From contig JAPLNJ010000657.1 in NCBI GenBank assembly GCA_026692885.1, positions 1 through 5,599 on the forward strand: a stretch of 5,599 nucleotides of DNA. Reading direction: 5' to 3'. The translations under genes were made by a program, and so were the position numbers. The notes under the pieces are model-generated. The model did not search any database, was not told the DNA's origin, and was given only the letters and a program-made list of their open reading frames with translations. Every line of letters starts with the position of its first letter. The stretch's first letter is position 1. Positions 1 through 4,683 of this stretch are shown piece after piece. Source of the stretch: Planctomycetota bacterium (GTDB lineage: Bacteria; Planctomycetota; Planctomycetia; Pirellulales; Pirellulaceae).

Positions 1-62
1 ATCGTCACTCCTGTGGTTCACTTTGCCCGCCGACCCGGCGGTCAATATGGTAATCGCCGTTT

Positions 63-96
63 AATGGGGTAATGGGCAGCGTTCCATTACCCTATT
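63..96. repeat. 13-bp inverted repeat (hairpin)
   Basis: AATGGGGTAATGG (63-75) pairs with CCATTACCCTATT (84-96) across an 8-nt loop, with a single G-T pair. No T-tract follows on either strand, so a classical intrinsic terminator is not supported. It may be a cruciform, a terminator of another type, or part of an intergenic repeat family. Confidence 0.6.
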
Positions 97-350
97 CCGC
101 CCCGTTCCACCTCCGCACCCGCTTCGCAGGAACGCCGTCCCTGCTTCGGCGCCGATCGCGTTCACCCCCGCGTTTCCGCCACCGGGAGAGGGGCAGCTTT
201 CGTCAACGCCTGGGCGTTATCGTCAATGGAGAGCATCCCGTTGCCGACAACGGATTCCCCTTGCTACATTGCTTTTCGGCGGCCCCACCTCGATGTCGCG
301 TCATAAACTATTGCTGTGCCAACCTTTTCTTCGCGAGCCCCGTTGTCGGC

Positions 351-410
351 TTCAATGTGGGGTTCCCGCCGTCAATATGGTATCGGATGGCCATCCAACC
401 CCACATTGAA
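351..410 (-). terminator. 14-bp perfect inverted repeat just past the Fic stop; candidate terminator
   Basis: TTCAATGTGGGGTT (351-364) is the exact reverse complement of 397-410. After one mismatch (350/411) pairing continues for three more base pairs (347-349 with 412-414). The 32-nt loop itself ends in a perfect 12-bp palindrome, GGATGGCCATCC (385-396). The repeat begins 8 nt past the Fic stop codon, where a transcript-end hairpin would lie, but no T-tract follows. The nested palindrome is unusual for a simple terminator, so a mobile-element end or recombination site is also possible. Confidence 0.4.
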
Positions 411-417
411 CCCGAAA

Positions 418-1464
418 TCACACAATGCGCCGCCATTTCGCCCACCGACCCTTTCCAAGGCACTCGACCTTCCCCTGGTCCCGTAAGTCGTTCAGTACCG
501 AGCGGATGGTATCCCTGCTGACGGTTGGGCAAGCATTTTCCACATCCCCGATGGTGAACTCGCTCAGAAAGTGCTCGATCGCATCCCGCACCATCGCCTG
601 CTTGGCCCCCGGGGCCGCCGTCACCAGATCCGTTCGCCGCTCTAACTCCCGGTAGGCGGTGACGATCGTGCCCAGCAGGTAGTCCCGCCAGGGCGCCAGT
701 GAGTGCTGTCCCTCGTGCCAGCCTTCGCTGGACGCCTTCAGGGCGCCGTAGTACGACTCCTTCGACTCCTCGATAATCCGCTCCAGGCTCACGTAGCGCC
801 CAACCTCGTAGCCGGCCTCGTACAGCATCAGGAGCGTCAGCAGCCGCGCCATGCGCCCGTTGCCATCGCGGAAGGGGTGGACGCAGAGGAAGTCGAGGAC
901 GAAGGCCGGAATCAACAGCAACGGCTCCACGGCCTCTTGTTGCCACAGCCGATTGAAGTCGCTGCACAGCCGTTCCATCCAGTCGGCCGTGAGCACGGCA
1001 GGGACACAGCGGAAGCGGGTCGTGCGGGTGCCGTCTGAGCGGACGTCGGCGATCTCGTTGTCCACCTGCTTCCAATGCCCACCGGGTTCGGCCGAGAACT
1101 TATACAGGTCGCGGTGGAGTTGGAGGATGACGCCTGGGCGAACCTTCACATGCTCGTGGGAGGCATGGATGGTGGCCAGCACGTCGCGGTAGCCGGCGAT
1201 CTCTTCCTCCGAGCGGTTGGCCGGCGTGGTCTTCTGGGCCATCAGCTCGCGAAGCCGGTCCGGCGGCGCCGTGACGCCTTCGATCCGGTTCGACGACTCC
1301 GTGGACTGAATGATCGCCACTTCCTGGAGTTGCTTCAGGACTTCGGGGAACCGCTCGTTCCACATGTCCTGCTTCCCCTTGAACTCACCGATCACCCGCA
1401 CGGTGCTCAACAGCGCCGGCGTGAGCGGCTGGCGGAGAACACGATCATCCTCGAATGATTTCAT
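418..1464 (-). CDS. Fic family protein, class II (N-terminal inhibitory motif), putative AMP-transferase
   Basis: A complete 348-residue Fic protein. The family transfers AMP, or sometimes another nucleotide or phosphate group, from a nucleotide onto a hydroxyl side chain of a target protein in the cytoplasm. The catalytic motif HPFRDGNGRMAR is at residues 196-207: His196 is the general base, Asp200 the metal ligand, and the Gly-Asn-Gly-Arg loop binds phosphates. An S-x-x-x-E-G inhibitory motif lies at residues 58-63 (Glu62), upstream of the Fic core. This places it in the self-inhibited class, so no separate antitoxin is needed and none is seen. Residues 290-348 look like a winged helix-turn-helix, common at the C-terminus of Fic proteins with this layout. 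The ATG at 1464 has a purine-rich AGAAGGGG about 10 nt upstream. It faces away from the phage-like reading frame on its right and is followed by a strong inverted repeat. The target is unknown. It is probably cargo of the integrated element, or the footprint of a later insertion. Confidence 0.93.
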   Translation of the reverse strand: MKSFEDDRVLRQPLTPALLSTVRVIGEFKGKQDMWNERFPEVLKQLQEVAIIQSTESSNRIEGVTAPPDRLRELMAQKTTPANRSEEEIAGYRDVLATIHASHEHVKVRPGVILQLHRDLYKFSAEPGGHWKQVDNEIADVRSDGTRTTRFRCVPAVLTADWMERLCSDFNRLWQQEAVEPLLLIPAFVLDFLCVHPFRDGNGRMARLLTLLMLYEAGYEVGRYVSLERIIEESKESYYGALKASSEGWHEGQHSLAPWRDYLLGTIVTAYRELERRTDLVTAAPGAKQAMVRDAIEHFLSEFTIGDVENACPTVSRDTIRSVLNDLRDQGKVECLGKGRWAKWRRIV

Positions 1465-1494
1465 CCGCTACGCCCCTTCTCCCCCGAGTATCCA

Positions 1495-1507
1495 GTTGAC
1501 CGTCAAC
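1495..1507. promoter_or_regulatory. 13-bp dyad upstream of the Fic gene, candidate operator
   Basis: GTTGAC-C-GTCAAC is a perfect 6-1-6 dyad, 31-43 bp upstream of the Fic start codon and just left of the first ATG of the divergent phage-like frame. Its position suits a repressor site for the Fic gene, possibly autoregulated through the Fic C-terminal winged helix (inference). I could not find a convincing -10/-35 pair next to it. Confidence 0.3.
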
Positions 1508-1519
1508 CCTCGGCTGGAC

Positions 1520-2662
1520 ATGAAGGCCCGCACCTGTTCCGCGGCATTGATCTTGAGTTGGGCTAACCTGCAAGCCGCGCGGGATTACGCCGTGATCACC
1601 AGCGGCTTGGTTGCGTCCGAGATCGAGGACGTTCACGACTTCCAGGTATTTGAGCGACTGTTCGAGGACCTGGAGGGGAAGGACAAGTCTCGGCTGCAAA
1701 AGGCATTGAACCCGCGGAATGCCTTGTCCGGGTATCGCGAGTGGGCGAACCTGACGAGCAACCACCGTGAGGCGATCTTACGGTATGCCGCGTTCCTTCA
1801 CTTCAAGGAACGGCTGCAAGCTGGGGACCTGACGAACTTCGCCGCATCGGATCGAGGCGTCGCCAAGACCCTCGTTGACACGATGGGCGTGGACGCCGCG
1901 GCGGCCCATATGTCCCGTGACCTGTTGGGCGACTACGGCGACGTTAGCCAGTACGGCCAGGCCCTACGCACGCGGATTGTTCCGTTCTGGGCGTTCCAGG
2001 AAATCAACCTCCGCCGGTTCCCGACCATGATCGCCAACTCGATCGCGGCCGGAGACTGGAAGGGGGCGGCTCGCAGCGTGGGTGTCAAGTCGGTGTCGGT
2101 CCCACTGAAAGTTGCCCTGGCCGTCTCCCGCAACGCGTGGATGTTTGGCGCCGCGTGGTTGTTCAACCACATCATGTTCCCGGACGATGAGGCGATCGCC
2201 AGGGGCAAGCTGCTGGCTGGCGACGAGAAGTACCAGCACGCCTACGATGGTTTCCGGGCCTTCCTGCGGAGCCTAGACCCGGTCGAGAACAAATTGAACC
2301 CGGTTCGTGAGCAGCGGTTCGTTGAAGAGTACCTGAACCCCACCGACCTGGCCAAGCTCGACATCGCCCGCGCGTGGGCACGCGACCAGGAACTCCGCGG
2401 ATGGACGTGGTGGCAGCAGGCCAGCGAGGAAGGCGACTCGCCTGACCAGCGGAAAGCCAACAAACGGGCCGTGGCCAAGGAACGCCATTCAATGGCCGCT
2501 CAGGCGACGCACAGTATGCCGGCTCGGAAGCCCGGCGAGACAGCCGAGGAACACTCGGCCATGCGTGCCGAGATTAAGGACAAACGGATTAGGGCACGAG
2601 AAGACTTGAAGCTCAAGACACTTAGAAAGAGGGATTATGGGATTCTCAGTGGCGGTTATTGA
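1520..2662 (+). CDS. C-terminal part of a phage-type large polyvalent protein (LPD38-like), probably 5'-truncated
   Basis: A 380-codon frame from its first plausible ATG (1520). That start has no visible ribosome-binding site, and the frame stays open further upstream, antisense to the Fic gene. Typical of the C-terminal portion of very large phage or plasmid polyvalent proteins are an Asp-Tyr-rich stretch (SRDLLGDYGDVSQYG, about residues 132-146), followed by RIVPFWAFQEINLRRFP (about 152-168) and then a hydrophobic, possibly membrane-associated helix (about 194-221). I recall this pattern from the LPD38 domain and related internal virion proteins; no search was run. The tail, roughly the last 100 residues, is highly charged and helical and ends in Ser-Gly-Gly-Tyr. 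Whole proteins of this kind usually exceed 1000 residues, so this is most likely a remnant whose upstream part was lost where the Fic gene now lies. A short stand-alone protein is the alternative. Matching residues may begin only near position 1583. Confidence 0.6.
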   Translation: MKARTCSAALILSWANLQAARDYAVITSGLVASEIEDVHDFQVFERLFEDLEGKDKSRLQKALNPRNALSGYREWANLTSNHREAILRYAAFLHFKERLQAGDLTNFAASDRGVAKTLVDTMGVDAAAAHMSRDLLGDYGDVSQYGQALRTRIVPFWAFQEINLRRFPTMIANSIAAGDWKGAARSVGVKSVSVPLKVALAVSRNAWMFGAAWLFNHIMFPDDEAIARGKLLAGDEKYQHAYDGFRAFLRSLDPVENKLNPVREQRFVEEYLNPTDLAKLDIARAWARDQELRGWTWWQQASEEGDSPDQRKANKRAVAKERHSMAAQATHSMPARKPGETAEEHSAMRAEIKDKRIRAREDLKLKTLRKRDYGILSGGY

Positions 2663-3005
2663 AATCCCACGTAGAGGCATGGAGTATAGTCCATTCCCTG
2701 ACCGAAGCGTAAGGTCTTCCCTAACCTGATCAAGCTTGAAGGAACTTGCAGTGCTCGACGTTTGGATACGTGAAAAAGTGAGTGGGAGGGTGAGGTTGGT
2801 CCAGATTCGTGACCCGCGTCATGCCTGGTGCAACGTGTACAACCAAGTGAATCCCGACCGCGTCGCGTCATTAACCCCACCGCCGATCAGTATAAGACAG
2901 GCGGTGCAGGCGTTTTGTCGGTTCGAAGCCGGACTGGCACCGTTGCTTGCTTGGGCGGTGCCAGCCGTCGCGGGTCTCTTGTCCGACGACTTCCTGTACG
3001 GCGAC
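2663..3005. other. Gap between convergent genes, no supported gene
   Basis: The 343 bases between the phage-like remnant and the integrase stop contain only short frames without recognisable features. A TTG-initiated 100-codon frame at 2736-3038 overlaps the integrase end and looks spurious. Contents I can name are a weak hairpin at 2679-2694 (ATGGA/TCCAT) 17 bases past the remnant's stop, and the stronger inverted repeat at 2934-2964. Confidence 0.5.
2934..2964. terminator. 9-bp GC-rich inverted repeat between convergent genes; candidate bidirectional terminator
   Basis: CTGGCACCG (2934-2942) pairs perfectly with CGGTGCCAG (2956-2964) around a 13-nt loop. It lies about 42 nt past the integrase stop on the minus strand, where a terminator serving both convergent genes would be expected. 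No T-tract is present, so termination is inferred from position and structure only. Confidence 0.35.
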
Positions 3006-4109
3006 CTACCCCAGTTCGTTGGCGATCTGCTGTGCTAACGCCAGCCGCTTGCTGGTGTAGATTTGGGTGGCTGTCAACGAGGCATGCCCCAGCATGGATT
3101 GGGCCGCCTCGGCGCCGAATCGCTCCCTGATCATCTGGCCGCGGGAGTGCCGGATGTGATGGGGTGTCCAGTGCGGGAACGGCTCCAGATTCGCTTCTAC
3201 CCTCGCGGTGTTGACTCGCTCGGCCGCCCGCGCGATCGCCTGGCGGTAGCTGTAGGTGGAATACGCCGGTCGGTACCTTCGGTTACCGGACACGGCCCGC
3301 GGGGACCACAGCGGGGCGGTGGGGTCCTCGGCCTTGTCCAGGTACGGCTGTAGGACTGCCTTGCATTGCGGCCCGATCGGCACGATCAGCTCCTTGCCTT
3401 GCTTCTGGGTCTTGTGCTTGGGCCTCCAGAACAACGACCCGCCTGAGTCCGCGAACTGTTCGCCCTTGGCGTTGACTAGGGAGTCGGACCGGACCAGGGT
3501 GTACCATTGGATCAAGAGCATGTCGTGGAGGTGGTCGCTCAGCTTGCCGAGTGCCGCCTCGATCCACTCCCACTGGATCGGTGGTAGCTTCTCCGGCTCC
3601 CTGGCCTCGGTCCGTCCCTCACGCAGGCCCTTGACGCACAGCAGCCGTTGGCCGATCTCACCGGGGACGATCTCCTCCTCGCCAGCCCAAAGGTACATGC
3701 GGATGATTTTGCGACGTTGGTTGTTGACGTACCCGCGGGCTTGTTTCTTCTTCGCCAGGGTGCCGAGGTAATCCTTGAACCGCTTCGGGCTGAAATCCAC
3801 TGCCATCGAGTTCTTGTAGTACTCGGCCAGCGGGATCAAGGCATAGCGAAGGTTATCGTACTCGCCCTTGTCGTAGTAGCCCTCGGCGAAGTCGAGAAAC
3901 TTGTGAACGAGGCGCGGCAGGCTTACGGGTCCCTTCTCGTCCTCGAACACGGCGGGAGCATCCACCATGACGGTGTCCCGAAGCCAGAGGCGATACGCCT
4001 CGCGGGACTCTGGAGAGTTATAGGGACCGGGAAAGCAGGTGACATGCCGCTTGAACGTGCCACAACCCAGGTCCCGATTGTACATCTTTCGATACTTGGG
4101 CACTCGCAT
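3006..4109 (-). CDS. Tyrosine recombinase / phage-type integrase
   Basis: A 367-residue site-specific recombinase that would cut and rejoin DNA at attachment sites through a covalent tyrosine intermediate. Residues about 55-165 form the helical core-binding domain and about 175-367 the catalytic domain. The full catalytic set is visible: Arg207 (in TLVRSDSL), Lys near 231-233 (PKHKT), HHIRH with His317 and Arg320, His342 (LGHASL) and Tyr351 (QIYTS). The length is normal and there is no sign of decay. The ATG at 4109 is preferred over an in-frame TTG at 4190. The ATG has AGAGGA 7 nt upstream, and the TTG coincides with a candidate -35 box and sits next to the tRNA breakpoint. The gene begins about 95 bp from the broken tRNA-Ala on the same strand, the usual position of an element's integrase beside its attachment site. 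It most likely mobilises the element extending to its left. Confidence 0.93.
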   Translation of the reverse strand: MRVPKYRKMYNRDLGCGTFKRHVTCFPGPYNSPESREAYRLWLRDTVMVDAPAVFEDEKGPVSLPRLVHKFLDFAEGYYDKGEYDNLRYALIPLAEYYKNSMAVDFSPKRFKDYLGTLAKKKQARGYVNNQRRKIIRMYLWAGEEEIVPGEIGQRLLCVKGLREGRTEAREPEKLPPIQWEWIEAALGKLSDHLHDMLLIQWYTLVRSDSLVNAKGEQFADSGGSLFWRPKHKTQKQGKELIVPIGPQCKAVLQPYLDKAEDPTAPLWSPRAVSGNRRYRPAYSTYSYRQAIARAAERVNTARVEANLEPFPHWTPHHIRHSRGQMIRERFGAEAAQSMLGHASLTATQIYTSKRLALAQQIANELG

Positions 4110-4116
4110 TTTGATT

Positions 4117-4122
4117 TCCTCT
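4117..4122 (-). promoter_or_regulatory. Integrase ribosome-binding site that decides the start
   Basis: AGAGGA on the minus strand ends 7 nt before the ATG at 4109. It supports that ATG as the start and a 367-residue protein instead of 394. The site overlaps one arm (4111-4119) of the inverted repeat described at 4111-4190. Confidence 0.6.
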
Positions 4123-4161
4123 GGAAACGCGTTTTTCGAAACTGGGCGCAACAATCGCAAC

Positions 4162-4190
4162 AGTGTATCGCGTTTTTTCAGGGAAATCAA
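4162..4190 (-). promoter_or_regulatory. Candidate integrase promoter
   Basis: On the minus strand TTGATT (-35, 4185-4190) is separated by 17 bp from TACACT (-10, 4162-4167). Each box matches four of six sigma70 consensus positions. Transcription would begin near 4155, leaving a leader of about 45 nt before the ATG at 4109. It lies entirely on the element side of the tRNA breakpoint. Confidence 0.35.
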
Positions 4191-4203
4191 GCATTATGCC
4201 GCC

Positions 4204-4217
4204 CTTGCAAAGCTAGT
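4204..4217. other. Candidate attachment-site core (attL/attR) at the tRNA anticodon stem-loop
   Basis: tRNA identity stops just after the anticodon loop, next to an integrase gene. Tyrosine recombinases commonly use the anticodon stem-loop of tRNA genes as their crossover core. The shared core should include TTTGCAA and some flanking bases. Its exact extent cannot be set without the other end of the element. Confidence 0.55.
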
Positions 4218-4242
4218 GCTCTCCCAATTGAGCTACGTCCCC
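4204..4242 (-). pseudogene. Truncated tRNA-Ala(TGC): 5' half only
   Basis: The minus strand shows a normal tRNA start: acceptor strand GGGGACG (4236-4242), TA, D-stem GCTC/GAGC with an 8-nt D-loop, anticodon 5' stem CTAGC (4212-4216) and loop TTTGCAA with anticodon TGC (4205-4211). The next bases should be GCTAG to close the anticodon stem, but only the first G matches. The remaining half (variable loop, T-arm, 3' acceptor) is absent here and I could not find it elsewhere in the window. G3 of the alanine identity pair is present, but its partner is lost. It lies 110 bp downstream of an intact tRNA-Ile, matching the common Ile-Ala tRNA order. It cannot make a tRNA as it stands. The break marks the end of an integrated element. 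Confidence 0.85.
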
Positions 4243-4312
4243 CTAGCCGGCCAGAATCCTGCCGGCGTCGGCTGGCGTTCATCGGGTGGGGGCAAGTCCT
4301 GCCCGCCAACGA

Positions 4313-4326
4313 CGGGCTACAGCCCG
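4313..4326. repeat. Small GC hairpin in the tRNA spacer
   Basis: CGGGC-TACA-GCCCG forms a 5-bp stem with a 4-nt loop in the 110-bp spacer between tRNA-Ile and the tRNA-Ala fragment. A second short dyad, GCCGGC at 4246-4251 and 4261-4266, lies just upstream of the tRNA-Ala fragment. They may be processing structures in the tRNA transcript or a small intergenic repeat. Confidence 0.35.
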
Positions 4327-4352
4327 CGCTACGATCAAAAACTCACCTGCAG

Positions 4353-4426
4353 TGGGCGCACATGGAGTCGAACCATGGACCTCGTCGTTATCAGCGACGC
4401 GCTCTAACCAACTGAGCTATGCGCCC
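4353..4426 (-). tRNA. tRNA-Ile(GAT)
   Basis: An intact 74-base cloverleaf. Acceptor GGGCGCA pairs with TGCGCCC; the D-stem is GCTC/GAGC; the anticodon stem CGTCG/CGACG closes loop CTGATAA with anticodon GAT. The variable loop is AGGTC, the T-stem CATGG/CCATG closes TTCGACT, and the discriminator base is A. The genomic sequence continues CTG, so the CCA end is not encoded and must be added after transcription. It is the first gene of a tRNA-Ile/tRNA-Ala pair, with its own promoter upstream, and is not inside an rRNA operon here. Confidence 0.97.
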
Positions 4427-4452
4427 CGGCAATCTGCGGCGGCCGAGCCAGT

Positions 4453-4480
4453 ATTCTATGCACCGCCGCCTGCGTGTCAA
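4453..4480 (-). promoter_or_regulatory. Sigma70-type promoter of the tRNA-Ile/tRNA-Ala unit
   Basis: On the minus strand a perfect -35 box TTGACA (4475-4480) lies 16 bp from TAGAAT (4453-4458), which matches five of six -10 positions. Transcription would begin about 20 nt before tRNA-Ile. After the tRNA-Ala break, this promoter points straight into the integrase gene. Confidence 0.7.
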
Positions 4481-4511
4481 ACGGTGGTCCGGGCGGGATA
4501 TCGGCTCCGGA

Positions 4512-4586
4512 CCGATAATTCTGCAGGGATCTTGGCCAAAAATCCTGCCAGTTCTTGCCGCGTGACTGAAGTCTCAGAATAATCGG
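4512..4586. repeat. Nested inverted repeat between divergent promoters
   Basis: CCGATAATTCTG (4512-4523) and CAGAATAATCGG (4575-4586) are inverted copies with one mismatch in 12. Inside, 4523-4530 can pair with 4542-4548 (GCAGG, a bulged G, then AT) around the palindrome TTGGCCAA (4532-4539). The left arm can also pair locally with TATCGG at 4499-4504. No target duplication is seen at the edges. It could be a regulatory dyad for the secreted-protein gene or a small decayed mobile repeat. Confidence 0.5.
4555..4583 (+). promoter_or_regulatory. Candidate promoter for the secreted-protein gene
   Basis: TTGCCG (4555-4560, four of six -35 positions) is followed after 17 bp by AATAAT (4578-4583, five of six -10 positions). 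The leader to the ATG at 4684 would be about 95 nt. The -10 box lies within the right arm of the nested inverted repeat, which would let a bound protein block it. Confidence 0.35.
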
Positions 4587-4683
4587 AAAAATTTGCCCAG
4601 TTTCGCTACGTCGTGCGCAGGCCGGCGTCCGAACAATAAATGGGGTTTACGCACGTCTTGTCGAAGCGGAGGAGTCGCAGGCT

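Larger units (their letters stand above)
1..417. other. Gene-free, hairpin-rich stretch beyond the Fic gene
   Basis: I see no convincing gene here. Open frames crossing it give Arg/Pro/Ser-rich proteins with no recognisable motif, and the longest runs antisense into the Fic gene. The stretch holds several dyads: 63-75 with 84-96 (13 bp, one G-T), 126-130 with 140-144 (5 bp), 205-210 with 213-218 (AACGCC/GGCGTT), 238-243 with 248-253 (CCGTTG/CAACGG around a 4-nt loop), and 351-364 with 397-410 (14 bp, perfect). A 12-base word, GTCAATATGGTA, occurs at 41-52 and again at 371-382. The region could be terminators plus decayed mobile-element sequence, or a structured RNA. The sequence alone does not decide. 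Confidence 0.5.
4111..4190. repeat. Paired repeats in the integrase leader
   Basis: TTGATTTCC (4111-4119) recurs inverted as GGAAATCAA (4182-4190). Between them CGCGTTTTT occurs twice in the same orientation (4128-4136 and 4169-4177). One inverted arm covers the integrase ribosome-binding site and the other covers the candidate -35 box. Such paired sites beside an attachment site fit integrase arm-binding sites or an autoregulatory operator (inference). Confidence 0.45.

Noticed and set aside
347..414. The inverted repeat after the Fic stop as an integron attC site, which would make the Fic gene a cassette
   Set aside because: The stem is perfect, without the bulges and spacers of attC sites. 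No properly placed pair of RYYYAAC and GTTRRRY boxes is present, although one GTTGGAT occurs by itself.
72..521. A 149-codon plus-strand frame at the left edge
   Set aside because: Low-complexity Arg/Pro/Ser composition, crosses strong hairpins and runs antisense into the Fic gene. It looks like a chance frame in GC-rich DNA.
2917..2936. A T-arm-like sequence (GTCGGTTCGAAGCCGG) that might belong to a second tRNA or to the missing tRNA-Ala 3' half
   Set aside because: The stem has a mismatch and a wobble, no matching acceptor, D-arm or anticodon arm can be built around it, and the flanking bases do not pair with the tRNA-Ala 5' half.
2736..3038. A 100-codon plus-strand frame in the gap and over the integrase end
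   Set aside because: TTG start without a ribosome-binding site, overlap with the convergent integrase, and no recognisable features.
4110..4190. A longer integrase starting at TTG 4190
   Set aside because: The TTG has no ribosome-binding site and coincides with a candidate -35 box, while the ATG at 4109 has a well-spaced AGAGGA.
4353..4426. The tRNA-Ile as part of a 16S-23S rRNA spacer
   Set aside because: The upstream side holds a dedicated promoter and a divergent protein gene, with no 16S sequence.
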